DNA of 64,000 nt from Pseudoduganella namucuonensis. Lineage in GTDB: Bacteria > Pseudomonadota > Gammaproteobacteria > Burkholderiales > Burkholderiaceae_D. The position numbers were made by a program, and so were the translations under genes. The DNA is taken from NCBI RefSeq assembly GCF_900116645.1, contig NZ_FPBO01000038.1:1-64000 (forward strand). The letters run 5' to 3'. Below the pieces are notes generated by a model. It saw only the letters and a list, made by a program, of their open reading frames with translations. It was not told the DNA's origin and did not search any database. This document shows positions 32,676 to 41,186 of this stretch, in pieces; positions within the stretch are counted from its first letter, which is position 1; each line of letters opens with the position of its first letter.

Positions 32676-33953
32676 ATGGGATTCCGGGTGTCGGCCATCG
32701 GCCTCGCCTGTGGCGCACTGCTGACCGCCTGCGGCGGCGGCGGTGGCGGCGACGGCGGCGGGGCGGTGCAGGCCATCACGTTCAACTTCCCGGGCGGGCC
32801 GGCGGTGGCCGTCCCGCCCGAGGTCGCGACCACCAAGCTGGTGGCGACGGCGAGCTCCGGCGGGCCGGTGACGTTCACCTCGAACACGCCGGCGGTGTGC
32901 ACCGTCAGCGGCAGCACGCTGTCGCTGCTGAAGGCGGGGGAGTGCTCGGTGACCGCCAGCCAGGCCGGCCACGACGGCTACGCGCCCACCTCGGAGCGGC
33001 AACTGTTCGTCATCCCCAAACGGCCGCAGAGCATCGTCTTCCGCAACCCGGGGGCGCAGCCGCTGGACGCCAAGCCCGTGCCGCTGGCCGCGACCTCCAG
33101 CGTGGGTCTGCCCCTCGCCTTCGAATCCGCCACGCCGGCGGTGTGCTCGGTCAGCGGGACCTCGCTGCTCAAGCTGGCCGACGGGATTTGCACCGTCGCC
33201 GTCAAGCAGGGCGGCACCGACATCTTCGCCGAGGCGAAGACGGTCAAGAACATTCCGATCGGCGCGGCGAAGGCGCCCGCGCTGACTTTCCTGAGCGGCT
33301 ACAAGGACAGCTCGAACACCAAGGAGGGGGGCAAGGTCGAGGGGGCCGCCGGCGCCGGAATGAACGGCTGGTGGTGCAACGGCTGGTGCGAGACGGTGGT
33401 CGCCGCCGACGGCGGCAGCATCAGCTTCGCCCACACCATCAAGCTCAACCAGCCCAGCGACGGCAAGTGGATCGACGGTTACTGGGGGGCGTTCACCGTG
33501 TACGGCGCCGGCGTGCAGGAACTGTCGAAGCTGGGCGACACGGCCGGCGGCGTGCGGATCGACGCCCAGGCGGGGGTGAATTTCAACCTCTCGCAGAACG
33601 CCGAATGGTTCAGCGCGGGCAACCCCGGGATCAACGTCGAGCTGGTCATGGGCCACCTCGTCGTCAAGAAAAAATCGGACGGCTCGGACGACCTCTGCCA
33701 CGTGAAGCTGAAATCGACGGTGACGCCGGCCAGCGCGGCCCCCACCAACTACAGCATCGCCCTCAAGGACTTCACGATCGGCGAATCGTGCGGCCTGGCC
33801 GATCTGAACATGTGGAACGAGATACAGGACTACGCGATCTCCGCGGTCGCGTTCGGCGCGGTGGCCTACAACCAGACGGTGTCGAGCACGGGGACGGCCA
33901 AGCCGAGCTACCCGACCAGGCTCACGCTGACCGGCCCCATCACCTTCCAATGA
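32676..33953 (+). CDS. MBG-repeat lipoprotein paired with TonB receptor (copy 1)
   Basis: The ATG at 32676, after GAGGGGACA, gives 425 residues with a lipobox (GALLTAC) followed by poly-Gly. Two MBG/Ig-like repeats follow (about 35-200; PVTFTSNTPAVCTVSG, LAFESATPAVCSVSG). The ~215-residue C-terminal domain has motifs LSGYKDS, TKEGG, MNGWWCNGW, NLSQNAEWFSAG, SCGLADLN and PSYPTRLTLTGPITFQ. The same domain is found only in the paralogue at 52138. Both genes directly precede a TonB-dependent receptor, as susD-like partners do in Bacteroidetes. I infer a surface or periplasmic glycan-binding role; no known family name fits the C-terminal domain. Confidence 0.7.
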   Translation: MGFRVSAIGLACGALLTACGGGGGGDGGGAVQAITFNFPGGPAVAVPPEVATTKLVATASSGGPVTFTSNTPAVCTVSGSTLSLLKAGECSVTASQAGHDGYAPTSERQLFVIPKRPQSIVFRNPGAQPLDAKPVPLAATSSVGLPLAFESATPAVCSVSGTSLLKLADGICTVAVKQGGTDIFAEAKTVKNIPIGAAKAPALTFLSGYKDSSNTKEGGKVEGAAGAGMNGWWCNGWCETVVAADGGSISFAHTIKLNQPSDGKWIDGYWGAFTVYGAGVQELSKLGDTAGGVRIDAQAGVNFNLSQNAEWFSAGNPGINVELVMGHLVVKKKSDGSDDLCHVKLKSTVTPASAAPTNYSIALKDFTIGESCGLADLNMWNEIQDYAISAVAFGAVAYNQTVSSTGTAKPSYPTRLTLTGPITFQ

Positions 33954-34029
33954 CGGCGGACGACCATACACCGCCACCGCCACCGCCAGGCGCGGTGGGC
34001 AAGACAGGCATTTATAAGAGGAAAAAAAC

Positions 34030-37000
34030 ATGAGCAGCATGGGGACAACGATGAAGAGAAAACCATTCAAAATGACCGCGCTGGCGTTCGCGGCGGCGCA
34101 GCTCGCGCTGCTGTACAGCGGCGGCGCGCTGGCGCAGGCGGATGCGCCGGCGGCGGAACCGGTCGCCAAGGAGGGCGCGGCGGTCACCGTCGTCGTGACC
34201 GGCCAGCGCCGGCAGGTGGAAACCGCGCAGCGGCTCAAGCAGGAAGCCGAGCAGATCGTCGACTCGGTCGTGGCCGACGAGGCCGGCAAGCTGCCGGACA
34301 AGTCCATCACCGAGGTGTTGCAACGGGTGGTCGGGGTCACCATGGACCGCAACCGCTCGCGCACCGGCTCCACCCTGGCCGCCAACGGCCTGGGATTCGA
34401 CGTGGAGGGGTCGGGCGTGCAGATCCGCGGCCTGTCCTGGGGCTCTTCCACGCTGAACGGACGCGAGAGCTTCTCGGCGGGCTGGCCCGGGCGCGAATTG
34501 AGCTGGGGCGACGTGCCGCCGGAACTGATGGCGGGCGTGGACGTGTACAAGAACCCCTCCGCCGAACTGGTCGAGGGCGGCATCAGCGGCCAGATCAATC
34601 TGCGCACGCGGTTGCCGTTCGACTCCAAGGGGCAGCACGGCGCCATTTCCGCCTCGAACAACTATGCCGTGCTCGGCAAGAAAAACTCGCCGGCCATCTC
34701 CGGCTTGTATTCGAACCGGTGGAGCACGGACCTGGGCGAGGTCGGCGTGCTGGTGGATTTATCCTACGGCAAGAGCACCAGCCGCTACGACTCGATCGAC
34801 CAATCCGCCTACTACCCGCGGTCCAACCTGGTCGCCGGCAAGACGGTGTGGGTGCCGGTCAGCGCCTCCTGGGGCACCGGCACGGGCGAGTCCGAGCGCG
34901 CGGGCCTGTACGGGGCCTTGCAGTGGAAGAAGAACGGCAAGGAGTCGTCGCTGACCTACTTCGATTCCGCTTTCCGCTCGACCAGCACCGGCACCAATAT
35001 ATTCGCCGGCGGGGAAGATCCCTACCTGACCAGGTATGGCGACGCCCAATACGACAGCAACGGCGTCTTCCAATCGGGCGTCCTCAGCTATCCGATCGGT
35101 GGGCAAGGCGCGAACCAGTTCGCGGCCGGCGGCCTGAAAATGGGCACCACCCGGAACTACAACAGCGCGAAGGGACGGACCCGTGAGCTGGCCTGGAACC
35201 TCAAGGCGAAGATCGATGAGAGCTGGTCTTTCCAGACCGACCTGCAGTGGGTGCACGCCACCAACAGCGGGGAGGGCGGCATGCTCAACCTTGGCACCTT
35301 CGTGCCCAGCATGGGCGTGGACGTCGCCGGCTCGCGGCCCGTGTTCAGTTTCGACGAGAACTCCCGCAAATTCCTGACCAATGCCGGCAACTACTACTGG
35401 GACATCTCGCAGCCCGACACCAACAAGGCCGAGGCCGACCTGTACGCGTGGAAGACCGACGGCAGGTTCAACTTCGACCACCCGGTGCTGCGCGATGTGC
35501 GCTTCGGCGTGCGCCTGACGGAGCGCTCCTCGACGAAACACAAGAACAGCGGAACCGGCTGGAAATCCTACGCCGAGCCCTGGGCGGTGCAGCCCACCAA
35601 GGTGGCGGGGCAACTCCCCAACCCCGCCGATCTTGGCTGGCAGCGGAGCAACTACGGCTACCTGAGCGACCCGAGGTACGCGGCCCTCGGTTCGGTCGAA
35701 CAATACGCCTTCCCCAACTTCTTCAACGGCAGGATGAGTTCGCCGCCGGCGATCGTGGTGCCGACCATGGCCATGGTGAAGGACAAGCCGGCCGCGTACC
35801 GTCAACTGTTGACGGCGCTTCGACTGAATTGCGAGGACGCCAACGCGATCAAGGGCACCACCAACGATTGCACCACGGTGGCCAACGACTGGCGGCCGGA
35901 CGGCTTCGACGACAGCAATCCCAAGAACATCAGCGAGCATAGCGAAGGCACCCAGGCCATTTACGGCACCCTGCGCTTCGGCTTCGAGGACCTGAAGTTC
36001 CCGGTGGAAGGCAACGCGGGCGCGCGGGTGGTCAGGACCAACACGGTGGCGCACGGCTACACGGTGTTCAAGCCGACCTATGGCGAAACCACGCCGCCCA
36101 GCGTGCCCCGCTTCGGCGAGGTCGACGAGCCGCTCGATGTCAAGTCCAGCCACATCGACGTGATCCCCAGCCTGAACCTGAAGGTCAACCTGACGGACAA
36201 GCTGCAATCGCGGCTGGCGCTGTCGCGTGGCATTTACCGTCCCGGCTTCGACCAGCTGCAGGAGTACATCACGTTGAGCCAGAAGGTGACGATGGACTCC
36301 GCCGGCCAGAACGTCAGCATGGTCACCTACACCGGCAACAACGATGGCAACGCGCATCTGAAGCCGCTCAAGTCGAACAACGTCGACATCTCGCTGGAAT
36401 GGTATCCGCGCAGCGGGCAGTCCCTGACCGCCGTGCTGTTCTACAAGAAGGTGAAGGACATCATCCTGTCCGAAACGTATACCAGGACCATCAAGGATCT
36501 GGCCGGCAACGAGCAGGACTTCCGGGTCACCGGGCCGGCGAACGCGGCCAAGCTCTGGCTGGCCGGCGTCGAACTGGCCGGTTCGACCTACCTGGACGGA
36601 CTGCCCGGCCTGGCCGAGCGCCTGCCCGACTGGGCCAAGGGCTTCGGCGTTTCCGCGAACTACACCTACCTGGACGGCGAGCAGGAACTGTATCACCCCT
36701 TCAAGATGCCGTATTGCCCCGGCGGCGGCAGCTCGATCGCCGGCAATCTCTACGGATGCGACATCAACGGCCTGCCCTTCAAGGACTTGCCGGTGCCGTA
36801 CATGTCGAAGAGCGCCTTCAACCTGGGCTTCATGTACGACCGCGGGCCGGTTTCGGCGCGCCTGGCCTATAGCTGGCGCTCGCGCACCTTGCTGGCGACG
36901 GGCGTGTACGGCGCGTCGGGCGACCGGGGCACCAGCGCCGATCCGGCGCGCATCGCCGCCAACGGCGGCGTCGCGCCGACCGACGTGGTGTGGGGACTGC

Positions 37001-37200
37001 CGGTCTGGCAGGAGGCCGTGGGCCAGTGGGACGCGGGCGTCAACTACCGGTTCAGCGACCACCTGTGGGGCAGCTTCAATGTCAGCAACCTGACCAATGT
37101 GGTGACGAAGCAAACCCACCAGCAGGCCCCCGGCGATATGGGCCGGGCCTGGTTCGATCCGGGCCGCAGCTTCCGGGTCTCGATGGGCTACAACTTCTGA
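34030..37200 (+). CDS. TonB-dependent receptor (Caulobacter/Xanthomonas type), copy 1
   Basis: The 1056-residue outer-membrane channel has a signal peptide (cut after GGALAQ), a plug domain (about 40-180; EQIVDSVVADEAGKLPDKSI, then TEVLQRVVGVTMDRN) and a 22-strand barrel ending in MGYNF with the usual terminal aromatic. The plug signature is that of the large TIGR01782 receptors, which import oligosaccharides in proteobacteria. It starts 76 bp after the lipoprotein gene, with AAGAGG before the ATG, and is the last gene of the plus-strand run that begins at 23077. A perfect hairpin follows. Confidence 0.94.
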   Translation: MSSMGTTMKRKPFKMTALAFAAAQLALLYSGGALAQADAPAAEPVAKEGAAVTVVVTGQRRQVETAQRLKQEAEQIVDSVVADEAGKLPDKSITEVLQRVVGVTMDRNRSRTGSTLAANGLGFDVEGSGVQIRGLSWGSSTLNGRESFSAGWPGRELSWGDVPPELMAGVDVYKNPSAELVEGGISGQINLRTRLPFDSKGQHGAISASNNYAVLGKKNSPAISGLYSNRWSTDLGEVGVLVDLSYGKSTSRYDSIDQSAYYPRSNLVAGKTVWVPVSASWGTGTGESERAGLYGALQWKKNGKESSLTYFDSAFRSTSTGTNIFAGGEDPYLTRYGDAQYDSNGVFQSGVLSYPIGGQGANQFAAGGLKMGTTRNYNSAKGRTRELAWNLKAKIDESWSFQTDLQWVHATNSGEGGMLNLGTFVPSMGVDVAGSRPVFSFDENSRKFLTNAGNYYWDISQPDTNKAEADLYAWKTDGRFNFDHPVLRDVRFGVRLTERSSTKHKNSGTGWKSYAEPWAVQPTKVAGQLPNPADLGWQRSNYGYLSDPRYAALGSVEQYAFPNFFNGRMSSPPAIVVPTMAMVKDKPAAYRQLLTALRLNCEDANAIKGTTNDCTTVANDWRPDGFDDSNPKNISEHSEGTQAIYGTLRFGFEDLKFPVEGNAGARVVRTNTVAHGYTVFKPTYGETTPPSVPRFGEVDEPLDVKSSHIDVIPSLNLKVNLTDKLQSRLALSRGIYRPGFDQLQEYITLSQKVTMDSAGQNVSMVTYTGNNDGNAHLKPLKSNNVDISLEWYPRSGQSLTAVLFYKKVKDIILSETYTRTIKDLAGNEQDFRVTGPANAAKLWLAGVELAGSTYLDGLPGLAERLPDWAKGFGVSANYTYLDGEQELYHPFKMPYCPGGGSSIAGNLYGCDINGLPFKDLPVPYMSKSAFNLGFMYDRGPVSARLAYSWRSRTLLATGVYGASGDRGTSADPARIAANGGVAPTDVVWGLPVWQEAVGQWDAGVNYRFSDHLWGSFNVSNLTNVVTKQTHQQAPGDMGRAWFDPGRSFRVSMGYNF

Positions 37201-37210
37201 TCCACCAACG

Positions 37211-37234
37211 CCGCGCCGGCGCGAGCCGGCGCGG
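37211..37234. terminator. Perfect 10-bp hairpin between convergent TonB receptor and GH3
   Basis: CCGCGCCGGC-GCGA-GCCGGCGCGG lies in the 52-bp gap between two convergent stops. No T run follows on the plus strand, but the stem is perfect and its position fits a bidirectional terminator. Confidence 0.6.
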
Positions 37235-37252
37235 AATCGAAGCGAACCCTCG

Positions 37253-39544
37253 TCAGCGCAACGGCGTCAGCGGTTTTCCGTTGACGTCGTAGCTGGCGGC
37301 CTTCAGCCGCAGCACCACGCCGCTGGCCTTGTCGTCGGCGGCGCTGGCGGCCAGGATCACCTTGTAATCGCCCTCGGCCACGTTCCAGGTCTTGCTGGCC
37401 GAATCGAACACCGCCAGCAGCCGCGGGTCGACGGTGATGGAGGACTTGACGCTGGCGCCCGGTTTCAGGTCGACCTTCTGGAAGCCGGCCAGGCGCTTGG
37501 GCGCCTCCCACCGGGCGTCGACCGGCGCGACATACACTTGCGCCACCTCCTTGCCGGCCACCTTGCCCACGTTTTTGGCGGTGAACGACGCGTGCAGCAC
37601 GCCGTCCTTCACGCCGGCCTCCAGGCCCGACAGGGCGAACTCCGTGTAGGACAAGCCGTGCCCGAACGGGAACAGGGGCTTGAGGCCTTTCAAATCGAAC
37701 CATTTGTAGCCGACCGCCGCGCCTTCGTGATAGGTGACGTCGAAGCGCTGGTCCTGCACCTGCGGATAGCCGTCCAGCTTGGGCCGCGGCAATTGCGATT
37801 CGGACGCAGGGAAGGTCATGGGCAAATGGCCCGAGGGATTGACCTCGCCGAAGAGGATGGAGGCGATGGCCTCGTGGCCGCTGGTGCCCGGATACCAGGC
37901 CTCGAGCACGGCGGCGACGTTCGGCAGCCACGGCATGGTCACGGGACCGCCGGTTTCCAGCACCACCACGGTTTTCGGATTGGCCGCCGCCACGGCGGCG
38001 ATCAGGCCGTCCTGCTTGTTGGGCAGCGACAGATCGGGCACGTCCATCGCCTCCGCCGTCCACTGGGTGGCGAACACCAGCACCACGTCGCTGTCGCGCG
38101 CCGCCTTCGCGGCGGCGGCCGGGTCGGTGCCGTCGTGATAGGCGATGGCCGCCTGGGGCAGGCGCTTCTGTATGGCTTTCAACGGCGACGACGGATAGTA
38201 CATGACGGGCCCCGGCCACGATTTGGGTTCCAGGCCCGGCACCGCGTTGCCGCCGACGGGATAGACCAGCGAGGAGCCGCCGCCGGCCAGCACGCCCCGG
38301 TCCGCGTAGCCGCCGATGACCGTGATCTTTTTCACCGATTTGCCGAGCGGTAAAACGCGATCCGCGTTCTTCAGCAGCACCATGCCCTCCTGCGCGTCCT
38401 TTTGCGCCACGGCGGCGTTGGCCTTGAAGTCGATCGCGTCGGAGGAGGGCGCCACCGGGTGGTCGACCACGCCGTGCTCGAACATGGGATGCAGCACGCG
38501 GCGCGCCATGTCGTCCAGGCGCGACTGCGGCACCCAGCCGTTCTGCACGGCCTCCTTCAGCTGCGGGCCGAAGTAGTCGGACACGTCGAACGGCAGGCCG
38601 GACTGCTGGTCCAGCCCGGCGATGGCGGCCGGTATCGTGCTGTGGGTCGCGCCCCAGTCGGACATGACCCAGCCCTTGAAGCCCCAGTCCTTCTTCAAGA
38701 CCTCGTTCAACAGATAGCTGTTCTCGCAGGCGTAGACGCCGTTGAGCTGGTTGTAGGAACACATGACGGAACCGGGGTTGCCGTCCTCGTTGGCGATCTG
38801 CAGCGCGAGCAGGTCCGACATCCGCGCGGCCTGGTCGTCGATCTTGACGTTGAGCGTGGTGCGGCCGGTCTCCTGGTCGTTCAGCGCGAAATGCTTCAGC
38901 GTGGAGACGATGCGGTTGGACTGGATGCCCTTGATCTGCGCGCCGACGATCTTGCCGGCCAGCAGGGGATCCTCGCCCGCGTATTCGAAGTTGCGGCCGT
39001 TGCGCGGCTCGCGCGCGAGGTTGACGCCGCCCGCCAGCATCACGTTGAAGCCGAAGGCGCGCGCCTCGGCGCCTATCATGGCGCCGCCCTCGTAGGCCGT
39101 TTTCAGGTCCCAGGTGGCGGCCGTGTTCAGGCCGGACGGCAGCGCGGTCGCCTGGCGCGCGTCGGGACCGGCCTGGCTGGCCACGCCCTGGCCGGCGTCG
39201 GTCTCCCACAGGTGCGGAATGCCCAGGCGCTCGACGCCGTAGACGAAGCCGGCCGATTGGGTGCGGACCTCGGCCGGGCGCTTGAATTTCTTCCAGTCGG
39301 CGTCGCCGCCCAGATAGCCCATGACGAGCTTCAGTTTCTCGTCCAGCGTCATCTCTTTCAGAACCAGGTCGGCGCGTTCGGCCGGGCCCAGTTTCACGTT
39401 CATCCAGGGGCGGGCGCCCGCTGGCGCGTGGGTGGCGGCGGTTTCGGCGACGGCGGCCGGCGGCATGCCCGAACAAAGGGCGAGGACGGCCGCGGCGATG
39501 CCGGCCTGGCGGATTTTTCTCTTGAATGGCATAGCGATACTCAT
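37253..39544 (-). CDS. Secreted GH3 beta-glucosidase (copy 2)
   Basis: The 763-residue GH3 enzyme has a signal peptide (cut near AAVAE) and the same N domain, C domain and FnIII arrangement as the gene at 11918. Long identical blocks are shared (AATWDLKTAYEGGAMIGAEA, KHFALNDQETGRTTLNVKI). The predicted nucleophile is D296 in VMSDWGATHST. The paralogues probably share beta-glucosidase activity with different chain-length or branching preference. It faces the GH5 gene across a 283-bp divergent promoter region containing copies C and J. ATG 39532 is an alternative start. Confidence 0.93.
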   Translation of the reverse strand: MSIAMPFKRKIRQAGIAAAVLALCSGMPPAAVAETAATHAPAGARPWMNVKLGPAERADLVLKEMTLDEKLKLVMGYLGGDADWKKFKRPAEVRTQSAGFVYGVERLGIPHLWETDAGQGVASQAGPDARQATALPSGLNTAATWDLKTAYEGGAMIGAEARAFGFNVMLAGGVNLAREPRNGRNFEYAGEDPLLAGKIVGAQIKGIQSNRIVSTLKHFALNDQETGRTTLNVKIDDQAARMSDLLALQIANEDGNPGSVMCSYNQLNGVYACENSYLLNEVLKKDWGFKGWVMSDWGATHSTIPAAIAGLDQQSGLPFDVSDYFGPQLKEAVQNGWVPQSRLDDMARRVLHPMFEHGVVDHPVAPSSDAIDFKANAAVAQKDAQEGMVLLKNADRVLPLGKSVKKITVIGGYADRGVLAGGGSSLVYPVGGNAVPGLEPKSWPGPVMYYPSSPLKAIQKRLPQAAIAYHDGTDPAAAAKAARDSDVVLVFATQWTAEAMDVPDLSLPNKQDGLIAAVAAANPKTVVVLETGGPVTMPWLPNVAAVLEAWYPGTSGHEAIASILFGEVNPSGHLPMTFPASESQLPRPKLDGYPQVQDQRFDVTYHEGAAVGYKWFDLKGLKPLFPFGHGLSYTEFALSGLEAGVKDGVLHASFTAKNVGKVAGKEVAQVYVAPVDARWEAPKRLAGFQKVDLKPGASVKSSITVDPRLLAVFDSASKTWNVAEGDYKVILAASAADDKASGVVLRLKAASYDVNGKPLTPLR

Positions 39545-39570
39545 GTGTGCGTGGAAAGGAAAGGCGGCCT

Positions 39571-39630
39571 ATTTTGGGGTGCCGTCCCATGCGCGGCAAT
39601 TATAAAAACCGCCAAGGGACCGTATGATTT
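39571..39630 (-). promoter_or_regulatory. Locus promoter element, copy C
   Basis: On the minus strand the core is GGCGGTTTTTATAATTG (39613-39597). The -35 hexamer is TTGCCG and the -10 hexamer CAAAAT (39576-39571), 17 bp apart. The opposite strand reads TATGAT at the distal box position (39623-39628). The element lies 27 bp before the GH3 start at 39544, so the 5' leader is short. Confidence 0.65.
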
Positions 39631-39710
39631 GATGCAGGCGCCGCGCCCTTTGTGGCGTCGCGGCCACACGTGGCGGCGGCCCGCGGCCATGGCCCTCGCC
39701 CGCGTTGGGC

Positions 39711-39771
39711 GATTTAACTCGCCCCTTTGAGTTTTTTTGTAATTGCCCCTCCATGACGCCACTTGCAGAAT
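39711..39771 (+). promoter_or_regulatory. Locus promoter element, copy J
   Basis: The core GAGTTTTTTTGTAATTG (39729-39745) overlaps a -35 hexamer TTGCCC, and CAGAAT (39766-39771) follows 17 bp later. The distal box is degenerate (GATTTAAC near 39711). It points at the GH5 gene at 39828. This is the weakest core among the plus-strand copies, but spacing is exact. Confidence 0.55.
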
Positions 39772-39827
39772 GCCGTCACGGCCATGGCGGCGCTTCGCCC
39801 GGCCGCCATAAAACGGAGACCGAGCTC

Positions 39828-40997
39828 GTGAAACAATCCTTTTATTCCATGATGGCGGCCGCGTCCGTCCTGTTGCTGGCGGCGGGCTTTTCCGGCTGCA
39901 GCGGCGGCGCGGGCGGCGCGTCGTCCCCGGCGGCGACCACGCCGACACCGACACCAACCCCGACGCCGACAACGGCGGGCATGCGCGACATGAGCAGCAC
40001 GGAGCTGGCGAAGCTGATGTCGCCCGGCATCAACCTGGGCAACACGCTGGAAGCGATACCCAACGAAACCGCGTGGGGCAACCCGGTGCCGACGCAGGCG
40101 CTGATGAACGCCTACAAGGCGGCCGGCTTCAAGACGGTGCGCATCCCGATCGCGTGGAGCCAGTACGCCGACGCCAACAACAACATCAGCGCCACGTGGC
40201 TGGCCCACGTGCGCCAGGTGGTCGACTACGCCCACAACGCCGGCCTGTACACCATGATCAACATCCACTGGGACGGCGGGTGGATGAACCATCCCACCTA
40301 CGACAAGCAGGCGGCGATCAACGCCAAGCTGGCCAAGTTCTGGACGCAGATCGCCAACACCTTCAAGAACGACGACGACACCTTGCTGTTCGCGGGCAGC
40401 AACGAGGTCGGCCAGGAGAACTTCTACGGCACGCCGAGCGCCGAATGGACCAGCGTGCAAAACAGCTTCAACCAGACCTTCGTGGATGCGGTGCGCGCGA
40501 CCGGCGGCAACAACGCGGTGCGCCACCTGGTGGTGCAGGGCTACAACACCAACATCGACATCACGGTCGCGACCAATACCGTGCCCAAGGACACGGTCGC
40601 CAACCGGCTGTTCATGGAAGTGCATTACTACGACCCCTTCCATTTCACGCTCGACGCCGACAGCAAGATCTGGCAATGGGGCGCGACCGCCACCGACCCG
40701 GCCGCCGTGGAGCCCTGGGCCAACGAGGCGTGGGCCGACGCCGCGTTCCAGAAAATGAAGACCGCCTTCGGCGACAAGGGCGTGCCGGTGATCCTGGGCG
40801 AGTACGGCGCCGGCATGAAGGCGGCGTACCCGGGCATGAACGCCTACCACAAGTTGTGGAACCAGTACATCACGCGCTCGGCTTTCCAGCGCGGCCTGGT
40901 GCCGGTGTACTGGGACACGGGCGGCATGATCGACCGCAAGACCGGCGCGCACCTGGACCCGGACGTGATCGAGATGATCGTCAAGGCGACCAAATGA
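39828..40997 (+). CDS. GH5 endoglucanase lipoprotein
   Basis: I place the start at GTG 39828, after ACGGAG, because it directly opens a lipoprotein signal (AAASVLLLAAGFSGC). A Pro/Thr linker of TP repeats (about 33-45) leads to the GH5 barrel (SPGINLGNTLEAI, VRIPIAWSQY, MINIHWDGGW). The predicted acid/base is E193 in AGSNEVGQE and the nucleophile E325 in VILGEYGAG. The 389-residue enzyme cleaves beta-1,4-glucan and is probably tethered to a membrane surface. An upstream frame to 39705 exists but lacks signal-peptide character. Confidence 0.92.
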   Translation: MKQSFYSMMAAASVLLLAAGFSGCSGGAGGASSPAATTPTPTPTPTPTTAGMRDMSSTELAKLMSPGINLGNTLEAIPNETAWGNPVPTQALMNAYKAAGFKTVRIPIAWSQYADANNNISATWLAHVRQVVDYAHNAGLYTMINIHWDGGWMNHPTYDKQAAINAKLAKFWTQIANTFKNDDDTLLFAGSNEVGQENFYGTPSAEWTSVQNSFNQTFVDAVRATGGNNAVRHLVVQGYNTNIDITVATNTVPKDTVANRLFMEVHYYDPFHFTLDADSKIWQWGATATDPAAVEPWANEAWADAAFQKMKTAFGDKGVPVILGEYGAGMKAAYPGMNAYHKLWNQYITRSAFQRGLVPVYWDTGGMIDRKTGAHLDPDVIEMIVKATK

Positions 40998-41013
40998 GCG
41001 TCGTCGTTGGGCG

Positions 41014-41073
41014 ATTTTGTTCGGAAAACTGGTGATTTTTAGAATTGTTGGCCCGGGGCGCGGCCGACAAAAT
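41014..41073 (+). promoter_or_regulatory. Locus promoter element, copy H
   Basis: The core GGTGATTTTTAGAATTG (41031-41047) overlaps a -35 hexamer TTGTTG, and CAAAAT (41068-41073) follows after 17 bp. The distal box ATTTTGTTC is at 41014-41022. The TonB receptor starts 113 bp downstream. Confidence 0.7.
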
Positions 41074-41186
41074 GAAGGTGCTTGCAATGTGAAGGTTCGA
41101 AGTAATCCCCGCGGCGCGCGACGCGTCGGAGCGGGGTGGTGTTCGCGGCGCGGAAGCGGCCGCGAACTTGTGGAGGCGAAAGGGAG

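Noticed and set aside
39705..39827. Upstream extension of the GH5 gene to 39705
   Set aside because: The extra 41 residues lack signal-peptide character and would bury the lipoprotein signal. The extension also overlaps promoter copy J.
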